Assembly: GCA_034435675.1 (NCBI GenBank)
Contig: DAOTWP010000329.1
Span: 1-41,086 of the forward strand
Source: DAOTWP01 sp034435675
Lineage (GTDB): Bacteria > Chloroflexota > Anaerolineae > Aggregatilineales > Phototrophicaceae
Direction: 5' to 3'
Length of the DNA stretch: 41,086 bases
Part shown: positions 35,365-41,086 of the stretch, piece by piece
How positions within the stretch are numbered: the first letter of the stretch is position 1
How the letters are laid out: each line of letters opens with the position of its first letter
The notes under the pieces: model-generated
Databases searched by the model: none
Seen by the model: only the letters and a program-made list of their open reading frames with translations
Told to the model about the DNA's origin: nothing
Position numbers and translations under genes: made by a program

Positions 35365-35472
35365 ATGAAACACCTGATGTTGTTTTGCCTGCTGGCACTG
35401 CCGCCGCCTGCGCAGGAAAGCACGGATAGACAGTCACCCGGTCTGTATGTGGGCAATTATTTGCGTTCATAG
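35365..35472 (+). pseudogene. Short ORF with signal-peptide-like start, perhaps a truncated secreted protein
   Basis: 35 codons: MKHLMLFCLLALPPPAQE then about 17 more residues before a stop. GGAG lies at good spacing before the ATG. The hydrophobic start looks like an export signal. Its GCCGCCTGCGCAGGAA stretch (35403-35418) recurs in the same reading sense (LPPAQE) beyond the TIR-NACHT gene at 37562-37577, as if an older secreted-protein gene had been split. It could also be a chance ORF. Confidence 0.3.
35403..35418 (+). repeat. Direct repeat flanking the TIR-NACHT gene, left copy
   Basis: GCCGCCTGCGCAGGAA, identical to 37562-37577. The two copies enclose the TIR-NACHT gene. At 16 bp this is long for a target-site duplication; it may come from recombination or a duplicated gene fragment. 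Confidence 0.55.
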
Positions 35473-35536
35473 TTCCCTTAAAGCTAAAATCACCCTCGAA
35501 ACAATCATTAACCTTTATACATGCTGGAGTATAGTT

Positions 35537-37432
35537 GTGGGGCATATCTTCATCAGTTACAAATCACAACAACGAGAGCTTGCATTGCAGGTGCGCGATA
35601 AGCTCCAGGAATGGGGGCATGAAACATGGTTGGATGTGGACAAGCTCGAAGCAGGCACATACTGGGCTAATGATATTGACGCGGCACTGAAATCCTGTCA
35701 GACGTGCATTGGAATCATGACGCCTTTATCCATAAGTTCGCGCTATGTCACCAATGAATGGGATATGGCGATTATGAAGAGGAAACTCTTCATCCCCTTA
35801 ATGTTTGAAGCTACAGAGCCGCATTATAAATATATCGACATTCAGTACATCGACTTCACAGCCGATGCCAAAGAGGCGTCGTTTTCACAATTACGGGAGC
35901 GTCTGAGCAGTTTTGACCCGGCATCAACCAAAGCACCCGATGATCCCTACGCGGAGTATCTGCAACAGCTTTACGAGCGAATCAACAAGTATTTGTCCGC
36001 CAAACTGATCACGTCGCTGCGCAACACAGAGGGCGAACCCGAACCGATCTCGGTGTCCGTGCAAAGATTCGACGATGCGGTGGAGAGTCCATATCACAAA
36101 CCGCAGCAGGTTGATCCGCTTTTTGCCAGTGGCGGTGTAGGCGAAGCGGAAGCGTTTAACGTTGATGCGCTCTATAAGGCAGTGGACTACTATGATGGGC
36201 GTGTGCTGCTGCTGGGTGAACCCGGTTCTGGCAAGACCATCGCCCTGTTACAGCTTGCCAGGGATGCTGTGGTGAAACGGCAGCAGGACAGCACCGCACC
36301 GCTGCCCATTCTGGCGATCATACCGACATGGGATGTGAAAGAGAAGCCCTCACTTACGGAATGGCTGGCAAATTCCTTCGGTTCGCCCGCAGACGTTGCG
36401 ACGATCGTAGCGGCTGGTCAGGCGCTGCTGCTGTTGGATGGCTTAGATGAGTTGGTCGCACCGTTTGCAACTTTTGAGTCGTCGTCCGATCCACGCGAAG
36501 ATTTTCTAAACCTGCTGCCGACCAATAATCAGATCGTGATGACGTCCAGAACAAAAGATTACCTGCGGCTAAACGTCAAAGCCAATTTAAATGGCGCCAT
36601 TGAAATGCGCCCCTTGAGCCGTGAGCAAACAGAAGCATACCTGCGCGATCAACCGGAATTAAGGCAGCTTCTGGACAATAATGCTGAAATGGCGGAGTGG
36701 CTGCGGTCTACTTTGCTTTTAAGCCTGTTTGCTTTTGCGTATCAATCTTTAAGCGAAGAGGATCGGGCTAGGCTGCTGGCGATTGAAAGTTATGGGGAAT
36801 TACGCAGTGAGCTGGTGCGCTACTACCTGCACGAGCGCTATTTGCACGAAAGCCGAAAACCGCATCAGGAACTCAAATATGCTCTGGCAGAAATAGAAAA
36901 TACGCTCGGATACCATGCGGCTGGTGTGCAATTGACCCCCAACGGTCTGGCACTTACCCCCAGAAACAGAGAGGCAGATCTGGAGGTGATTGCACTAGCG
37001 CAGGAACTTGACTATGTTTTGTCGTTTGACCCCGATTATGTAAACTACGCGATTATTTTTGTGCATAAGTTCATCGGCGCTCATCTGGCATATAACTTTT
37101 TGGTGCCAAAGCTTGGCTACCCCCTTGATGACTTCTGGCGCACCGATGCTGAATTTCTGCTGTCTGACGTAGATGATCCCCGCGTTGGCGATACGCTGTA
37201 CCAAGCACTCCTTAAAGCCACCTATTTGCAGCCTAAGCGTAATGTTGTTTACCCGCTGCTGCATAGAGAAGATCAGCGTGTGTTTGACTATTTGCGACAG
37301 GGCGGTGATGCGGATCGTGTGCGCATTATTGAGGAATTATACAATGATTACGTTGCGAGTCCTGATGCTTACAGCATCTCGGACGCACTCAAAGCGGCGA
37401 TCACATCAGTATACAAGGAGGTTGTCGGTTAG
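35537..37432 (+). CDS. TIR-NACHT STAND protein, candidate anti-phage defence gene
   Basis: 631 aa. The N-terminal TIR domain (about 2-120) begins HIFISYKSQQ and has WLDVDKLEAGTYWANDI (31-47) and SSRYVTNEWDMAI (67-79), with E74 at the catalytic position of NAD+-cleaving TIRs. The central NACHT NTPase has Walker A GEPGSGKT (227-234) and Walker B LLLLDGLDEL (297-306), the NACHT-specific form. The helical C-terminus (about 380-631) has no recognised repeat and may be the sensor. By analogy with bacterial NLR-like proteins, ligand binding would oligomerise it and trigger NAD+ depletion; this is inference. The GTG at 35537 is chosen because GGAG sits seven bases upstream and the TIR fold starts there; an ATG at 35447 adds 30 unlikely residues. 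Confidence 0.9.
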   Translation: MGHIFISYKSQQRELALQVRDKLQEWGHETWLDVDKLEAGTYWANDIDAALKSCQTCIGIMTPLSISSRYVTNEWDMAIMKRKLFIPLMFEATEPHYKYIDIQYIDFTADAKEASFSQLRERLSSFDPASTKAPDDPYAEYLQQLYERINKYLSAKLITSLRNTEGEPEPISVSVQRFDDAVESPYHKPQQVDPLFASGGVGEAEAFNVDALYKAVDYYDGRVLLLGEPGSGKTIALLQLARDAVVKRQQDSTAPLPILAIIPTWDVKEKPSLTEWLANSFGSPADVATIVAAGQALLLLDGLDELVAPFATFESSSDPREDFLNLLPTNNQIVMTSRTKDYLRLNVKANLNGAIEMRPLSREQTEAYLRDQPELRQLLDNNAEMAEWLRSTLLLSLFAFAYQSLSEEDRARLLAIESYGELRSELVRYYLHERYLHESRKPHQELKYALAEIENTLGYHAAGVQLTPNGLALTPRNREADLEVIALAQELDYVLSFDPDYVNYAIIFVHKFIGAHLAYNFLVPKLGYPLDDFWRTDAEFLLSDVDDPRVGDTLYQALLKATYLQPKRNVVYPLLHREDQRVFDYLRQGGDADRVRIIEELYNDYVASPDAYSISDALKAAITSVYKEVVG

Positions 37433-37486
37433 CCCACCCCACCCCAGCCTCCATCGGGACCCCCCACCGAACACTGACTTATCCCC

Positions 37487-37577
37487 TGCCAGCGCGGGCG
37501 CAGCCAGCGGGGAGACAGCCTATGTTGTGCAGCAAGCGGACACGTTGTTCGGCAGCGCGCTGCCGCCTGCGCAGGAA
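37487..37577 (+). pseudogene. Fragment of a LysM-domain gene
   Basis: The reading GETAYVVQQADTLFGS resembles GTAYVVQQGDTLFSIAQ of the LysM/SGNH protein at 30169-31353, and the DNA is similar over about 55 bp. It then runs into LPPAQE, containing the right copy of the direct repeat (37562-37577). There is no start or full domain, so this is a relic, perhaps of a related secreted-protein gene that once stood here. Confidence 0.5.
37562..37577 (+). repeat. Direct repeat flanking the TIR-NACHT gene, right copy
   Basis: GCCGCCTGCGCAGGAA, identical to 35403-35418. It lies at the end of the LysM-like fragment and before the transposase relic. Confidence 0.55.
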
Positions 37578-37616
37578 GATCAGCCGCGCATCAGCCCAGA
37601 AGAATGGTACCCGTGA

Positions 37617-37934
37617 GTTAAAGATTGTGCCCACAGCCACCTGACTCTCAAGGCTGCTGCCGCCGTGCAGTTCCACCGCGAAACTATCCCTGCCGCCCTC
37701 AAGTTTATCAGGGCTGGCAAACAGTATGGCTCTTTTCAGGATCACAAGCGGCGGATGCAGTATCAGGCATTTTGGCAGGTGGGCGCCCCGATTGGGTCGC
37801 GAAGCGTAGAGAGTGCCGTCAAACAGCACAAGCCACAGTTGACCGGAGCGGGGATGCGCTGGTCACGTCCTGCCGCTGGATGCATGATGATCTTCTGGGC
37901 AGCGGTTCTCAGCGGCACGGATGAAAGGCAGGGG
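37617..37934 (+). pseudogene. Decayed C-terminal end of an insertion-sequence transposase
   Basis: In one open frame the translation gives RRMQYQAFWQVGAPIGSRS and then VESAVKQHKPQLTGAGMRWS. This matches the C-terminal motif (PIGSG.VE.A.K......L.GAGMRWS) of DDE transposases of the ISKra4/ISLre2-like kind. The preceding ALKFIRAGKQYGSF also fits. The N-terminal catalytic part is absent and the frame is closed by a stop at 37614. No inverted repeats of the IS are recognised. It marks past mobile-element activity next to the TIR-NACHT gene. Confidence 0.65.
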
Positions 37935-38016
37935 CGGCTCATCAGTCGCCCCGCGCCGCTGCGGGTGCAGCCTTCAGTGCAGCTTTTCGTGCAGCTTTCA
38001 GTTTTGCGGACCGCTG
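37935..38016. other. Short noncoding end of the TIR-NACHT island
   Basis: Contains near-tandem GTGCAGC(T/C)TT words (37971-38003: GTGCAGCCTTCAGTGCAGCT and TTCGTGCAGCTTTCAG). No gene is seen. Together with the two relics above it completes the 584-bp gap between the TIR-NACHT stop and the next gene. Confidence 0.4.
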
Positions 38017-38373
38017 CTACGACTCTTCGCCTTCGCCAACCGGCTCTTTGGTCGTGGTGATGCTGGTCCACTCCGGTTTGTCGCCGCGCAGGTGGGCGAA
38101 CAGCGGTTTTTCGTTGCGCAGCAGATCGACATACATAGGCATATACTGCAACGGCACAAACATGAACCCACGCTTTTCGTCCGGGATGAACAGCGGTTTG
38201 GGATAATTGCTGTCATCATTCAGGAAATAGATGTCGAGATTGTAGTCGTCGCCAAAGCAGCGCACGATGCCGCGCAGTTTGATGTCTATGCCGTGAAAAT
38301 TCTGGAATTCCAACTGCCGCAAGACGATGACATATTCTTTGATTTCAAATACGGCGATTTGCCCCTCTGCCAT
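38017..38373 (-). CDS. Small protein of unknown function
   Basis: 118 aa, no signal peptide or membrane segment. I do not recognise the family. The sequence alternates beta-type stretches (IAVFEIKEYVIVLRQLEF, IDIKLRGIVRCFGDDYNLDIYFL) with a loop KPLFIPDEKRGFMFVPLQ and a short helix YMPMYVDLLRNEKP. The acidic C-terminal tail is probably disordered. The ATG at 38373 has AAAGGAG at ideal spacing, which supports a real gene and excludes the longer start at 38421. No co-transcribed neighbour. Confidence 0.75.
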   Translation of the reverse strand: MAEGQIAVFEIKEYVIVLRQLEFQNFHGIDIKLRGIVRCFGDDYNLDIYFLNDDSNYPKPLFIPDEKRGFMFVPLQYMPMYVDLLRNEKPLFAHLRGDKPEWTSITTTKEPVGEGEES

Positions 38374-38743
38374 GCGGGAGACTCCTTTTATAGTGTCTGG
38401 ACTCCACACGAGTGTACCCATTGGCGCGAATCTGGCAACTACTGAATCGACAGTTCAGGTGGGTAGCGCGCGGGCTGCACCGCCGTGCCAGCAGCGGCAC
38501 AGCACCCGCGCCGTGAAACCCCGGAGTCATAACGCAGCCTTAACACAAGACCTCTCGCGGGCTGCACAGGCAGTGGCTATAATAATATTTAGCCTGCGGG
38601 TGGGGGTGTTATTGAATGACCACCAGCAGGAGTTTTTCGCACCAGGTACCACGCAAGTTGTCTGAAACACCCTGGATAGCTGCTGTGTTGTACGTGGTTC
38701 GTGTCAAAATGCAGGTGCAGTGTATTCAGGAGTGGTTGCAGCA
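38374..38743. other. 370-bp region with probable cold-shock gene leader
   Basis: A TATAAT lies at 38578-38583 inside GGCTATAATAATATTTAGCC. If it is the cold-shock gene's -10, the mRNA leader is about 150 nt, which is typical of csp genes whose leaders respond to temperature. No gene is supported in the interval. Confidence 0.4.
38578..38583 (+). promoter_or_regulatory. Putative -10 box (TATAAT) for the cold-shock gene
   Basis: A perfect TATAAT within a partly palindromic A/T-rich stretch. No convincing -35. It would give a long 5' leader. Confidence 0.35.
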
Positions 38744-38968
38744 ATGTCCAAGCGTGTTCGTGGCACGGTAAAGTGGTTCAACGCCGAAAAAGGCTATGGC
38801 TTCATCAGCCAGCCTAATGGTCCGGATGTGTTTGTGCATCACAGTGCAATTCAGATGACCGGTTACCGTGCGCTCACCCAGAATGAAGCGGTAGAATTTG
38901 AAGTCACTGAAGGTCCTAAGGGCAAACAGGCAAGCAACGTCATTCGCCTTAGCCCACCGCCGTCCTAA
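38744..38968 (+). CDS. csp: Cold-shock-domain protein (CspA family)
   Basis: 74 aa, one OB-fold cold-shock domain. GTVKWFNAEKGYGFI contains the RNP1-type motif and DVFVHHSAI the RNP2-type motif, which together bind single-stranded RNA or DNA and melt mRNA structure. The ATG at 38744 is chosen because MSKRVRGTVKWF is the family start and AGGAG lies at 38728-38732; the frame is open from 38720. A strong terminator follows the gene. Expression is probably governed by its long leader. Confidence 0.96.
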   Translation: MSKRVRGTVKWFNAEKGYGFISQPNGPDVFVHHSAIQMTGYRALTQNEAVEFEVTEGPKGKQASNVIRLSPPPS

Positions 38969-38990
38969 AATTTATATACGAGAATGCTGC

Positions 38991-39026
38991 AAACGTCCGG
39001 TCAATGTGCCGGACGTTTGGCTTTTT
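38991..39026 (+). terminator. Rho-independent terminator after the cold-shock gene
   Basis: A 10-bp perfect stem AAACGTCCGG / CCGGACGTTT, loop TCAATGTG, followed by GGCTTTTT. It starts 22 bp after the stop codon. The clearest intrinsic terminator in the window. Confidence 0.88.
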
Positions 39027-39038
39027 AGCCCCGCGGAC

Positions 39039-39596
39039 CTATGCCAGCCGAAACACGGCGGCGACAGGCAAACGAAATCCTGGCAGAACCTCGCCCCCAT
39101 CCAGCACATCCGCAATGCCAATGGTTCGGACGGCATCTGCCGTATGGACTTCAATCTGCTGCTTTTCCGGAAAAACCAGCCAGACGAGCCGCGCACCGTG
39201 TTTCAGATAATACAGCGCCTTTTCGCGCAAGCTCAGGTAACTATCGTCAGGCGACTTGATCTCCACAGCCAGATCGGGCATTTGGGGAACAGCACCCTGT
39301 TTCACCACCGGCAGCAGGCGTTCCTTGCTTGTAAATTCGACATCAGGCAAACGGGCATTGTGGTCATCACCTGGCATCTGGCGGCGCACCTCAAAAGCAG
39401 CGCGTCGCAGGTCATGCTGTTCTGCGAACAAACGCAGCGGTATGTAAAGATTGCCACTAATCAGGCTGTGTTCTTCGGTGGGCACTTTTTCGACGATGCC
39501 CCCGTCAATAAGTTCAAAAATACGATTTGTGTTTTCAGGGCGGGCAATAAACCCCCCAAAATCGTCAAGCGTAATCAGTGTTTCGCGCAGAGTCAT
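39039..39596 (-). CDS. Uma2-family (DUF820) PD-(D/E)XK endonuclease-like protein
   Basis: 185 aa, usual length. FELIDGGIVEKVPTEEHSLISGNL (start helix and Glu), LPDVEF, then PDLAVEIKSPDDSYLSLREKALYYLKHGARLVWLVFPEKQQIEVH, the PD..(E).K active-site order of Uma2 proteins. The family is expanded in Cyanobacteria and Chloroflexota and its biological role is not settled. The ATG at 39596 has GAGGAA nine bases upstream and sits about 24 nt after the predicted transcription start, so the alternative ATG at 39617 is unlikely. Convergent with the cold-shock gene. Confidence 0.9.
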   Translation of the reverse strand: MTLRETLITLDDFGGFIARPENTNRIFELIDGGIVEKVPTEEHSLISGNLYIPLRLFAEQHDLRRAAFEVRRQMPGDDHNARLPDVEFTSKERLLPVVKQGAVPQMPDLAVEIKSPDDSYLSLREKALYYLKHGARLVWLVFPEKQQIEVHTADAVRTIGIADVLDGGEVLPGFRLPVAAVFRLA

Positions 39597-39625
39597 TTGC
39601 AGGTGTTCCTCACTCATCACTGCGC

Positions 39626-39631
39626 ATTATA
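39626..39631 (-). promoter_or_regulatory. Putative -10 box (TATAAT) for the Uma2-family gene
   Basis: On the minus strand this reads GTTATAATGCGC. The distance to the start codon is about 30 bp. It has the same TATAATGC form as at 19493 and 30091. The -35 is weak. Confidence 0.45.
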
Positions 39632-39865
39632 ACAGAATTCGACTGCAAAGAACGCACGCTTAACATGGCAGGGATGCGGATCTATTCAGTGCGCCCGTTG
39701 TTGGCGCTTCATGCCCTGTTGACAAGGCACAGCCCTGGTCTTTTCCGGCACGCGGCAGCCCATTTTGCGGTACAATCCGGGCAGATTTACGCACTCTGAT
39801 TGCAGCGCCGCCGCCTGCGCCCGCCCTGTGGGCACAGCGCTGGCGCAGCACTGGACAACACGTTT

Positions 39866-40627
39866 ATGCCCTATGCCGACCTGAAGACCGCCGCACGGCT
39901 GCATTATGAAGACCTGGGACACCCGGCAGGCACACCGCTGATTGCTGTGCATGGATTTATGGGCACGGCGCGCTACGACCTCGGCGAGGTGCTGGACTGG
40001 CTCGCCGCCGGGCAGCAGTGGCGCGTGCTGGGTCCCACGCTGCGCGGCTACGGCGGCAGCAGTCCCAAACCGCGCGCTTTCCCGCACGACTTCTACCAGC
40101 GTGATGCCGCCGACCTGCTGGCGTTGATGGACGCGCTGGATATCGCCCAGGCGCATCTGCTGGGTTATTCTGACGGCGGGGAGGTCGCGCTGATCGCTGC
40201 CGCGCAGCAGCCGGAACGCTTCCTGAGCGTGCTGACCTGGGGCGCGGTGGGCAACTTCTCGCCTGCGCTGCTGCCTGCCGTGCAGCGAATGTATCCGCCC
40301 ACATGGTTGACCCCCGAACAGCAGCACCTGCATGGCATTGAACGCGCCGAACCGCTGGCACTGGGCTGGATTCGCGCCCTGACGCTGATGATTCAGCGCG
40401 GCGGGGATGTCAGCCTGAGCACAGCGCACCGGATCAGCGCACCGCTGCTGCTGCTGCTGGGCGAGCAGGACAGGCTCAATCCGGTGGCATGTGGGCAGCG
40501 CCTCGTCCAGCGTGCCCCACGGGCGCGCCTGCAAACCCTGCCGTGCGGACATGCCATCCACCGCGAACTGCCGGATGACTTCCGGCGTATCGTCAGCGCC
40601 TGGCTGGCAGAGCAGCACCCGCGTTGA
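39866..40627 (+). CDS. Alpha/beta-hydrolase
   Basis: 253 aa. Oxyanion-hole strand AVHGFMGT, nucleophile elbow GYSDGG (Ser), acid in LLLGEQDRLNP (Asp) and base in LPCGHAIHRE (His) are all in order, so the triad is complete. The GYSDGG elbow is common in the haloperoxidase/esterase branch. The substrate cannot be read; family members cleave esters, lactones or C-C bonds. The ATG at 39866 is chosen because MPYADLKTAARLHYEDLG is a typical family start; the frame is open from 39800 and no ribosome-binding site is clear at either position. Confidence 0.9.
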   Translation: MPYADLKTAARLHYEDLGHPAGTPLIAVHGFMGTARYDLGEVLDWLAAGQQWRVLGPTLRGYGGSSPKPRAFPHDFYQRDAADLLALMDALDIAQAHLLGYSDGGEVALIAAAQQPERFLSVLTWGAVGNFSPALLPAVQRMYPPTWLTPEQQHLHGIERAEPLALGWIRALTLMIQRGGDVSLSTAHRISAPLLLLLGEQDRLNPVACGQRLVQRAPRARLQTLPCGHAIHRELPDDFRRIVSAWLAEQHPR

Positions 40628-40639
40628 CCATTCTGCCTT

Positions 40640-41086
40640 TCAACGCCCCCAGCCGCTTTGCAGTGGGGCATCCAGCGGCAAGATCCACGCGGCGGGCAGC
40701 AGACTGCGCGGCTGTGCTGCCAGATTCACCGCCGGGTCAATCAACTGCTGCGGGGCGCGCCCATTCAGCGACGCCCATGCTTCGGCATAGACCGCTACAG
40801 CAGGATAACCGAATGCCTGCCAGCGCCGCGCCAGAAAATGCGCGAATTGCAGGATCATGTCCGGTCTGCCGGTCATCTCGCCTGCCTGCCGCCGGGTGAG
40901 ATATGCGCGCGGGGCGACCTCCCAGCGCAGCCCGCTTGCCGGATCAACGACCAGGAACAGCAGACTGCCGCTTTTATCGCGCAGTTTCATGTGCCACGAA
41001 AAACGGTGTCCTTCTTCCGTCCAGTTGACATCACCGGGATACAACCAGTGGCGCAGCGGCAGCACAAGCTGCACGGCACAATACAG
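40640..41086 (-). CDS. C-terminal part of an HTTM / vitamin K-dependent gamma-carboxylase-like protein (partial)
   Basis: 149 codons up to the window edge; the gene continues beyond 41086. The sequence LPLRHWLYPGDVNWTEEGHR followed by FSWHMKLRDKSG matches the end of the HTTM membrane domain and the start of the soluble domain of vitamin K-dependent carboxylase-like proteins, followed by the typical PDMILQFAHFLA. In animals such enzymes carboxylate glutamate; bacterial members are mostly uncharacterised. The catalytic lysine region lies outside the window, so activity cannot be judged. It ends 12 bp after the alpha/beta-hydrolase stop, convergent. Confidence 0.85.
   Translation of the reverse strand: MYCAVQLVLPLRHWLYPGDVNWTEEGHRFSWHMKLRDKSGSLLFLVVDPASGLRWEVAPRAYLTRRQAGEMTGRPDMILQFAHFLARRWQAFGYPAVAVYAEAWASLNGRAPQQLIDPAVNLAAQPRSLLPAAWILPLDAPLQSGWGR

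Larger units (their letters stand above)
35011..35536. other. 526-bp region upstream of the TIR-NACHT gene
   Basis: A hairpin-family sequence lies at about 35064-35092 (GCGGGGAGGGTCTCAG, CCCGCCCCTACGCGG). Further on is the small ORF at 35365 and the direct-repeat copy at 35403-35418. From about 35140 the base composition becomes AT-richer than in the permease gene. No larger gene is supported. Confidence 0.45.

Noticed and set aside
37173..37616. 147-codon + frame overlapping the TIR-NACHT 3' end
   Set aside because: Its first half is an out-of-frame reading of the TIR-NACHT gene; only the LysM-like relic near its end was kept.
1..41086. CRISPR arrays, rRNA, tRNA
   Set aside because: No regularly spaced direct repeats and no tRNA- or rRNA-like sequence recognised on reading; a tRNA or Rfam scan was not possible here.

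Overview
This 41 kb window is high-GC bacterial chromosome, probably from the phylum Chloroflexota (Anaerolineae-like). That is an inference from gene content: a Ser/Thr kinase fused to an NB-ARC-type ATPase and TPRs, many secreted beta-propeller, SH3, LysM and PPC proteins with Pro/Thr/Ala linkers, and dispersed GGGGC..GCCCC hairpins. No rRNA, tRNA or CRISPR array was seen.

Layout. 1-401: nested palindromic MITE-like repeats. 402-4007 (-): multidomain kinase. 4145-4621 (+): PaaI-type thioesterase. 4765-5796 (-): SNase-like protein. 6091-7152 (+): DUF3592 membrane protein. 7280-8704 (-): LutB-like Fe-S protein. 8934-12211 (+): secreted WD40 protein, M24 peptidase and a DUF4177-like protein. 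12323-15212 (-): SH3b/Excalibur secreted protein and class I mannose-6-phosphate isomerase. 15673-17325 (+): membrane-anchored propeller. 17639-19354 (-): PPC-domain lipoprotein. 19596-22916 (-): complete xylose-type sugar ABC transporter (binding protein, ATPase, permease). 23442-24332 (+): EcsC-like protein. 24509-29036 (-): tightly packed hutU-hutI-hutH histidine degradation operon. 29402-31353 (-): FHA protein and LysM/SGNH-hydrolase protein.

31678-38016 is the accessory part. It holds a two-gene HEPN pair with a 4-nt overlap (31678-32417), an orphan FtsX/MacB-type permease (32434-35010), and a TIR-NACHT STAND protein (35537-37432) with the look of a bacterial NLR-like immune gene. The TIR-NACHT gene is bracketed by a short direct repeat, a truncated secreted-protein stub, a LysM-gene fragment and a decayed transposase C-terminus, which together suggest a small defence insertion. 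38017-41086: small unknown protein, cold-shock protein with a clear terminator, Uma2-family nuclease, alpha/beta hydrolase, and the C-terminal end of an HTTM/vitamin K-dependent carboxylase-like protein running off the window.

Two repeat systems thread through the intergenic spaces. One is a 219-bp element with imperfect terminal inverted repeats: two full copies and one truncated copy, all next to gene 3' ends. The other is a family of short GGGGC-stem hairpins, including a 97-bp version with its own inverted ends. The strongest candidates for new biology are the TIR-NACHT island, the HEPN pair, and the repeat elements lodged at gene 3' ends.
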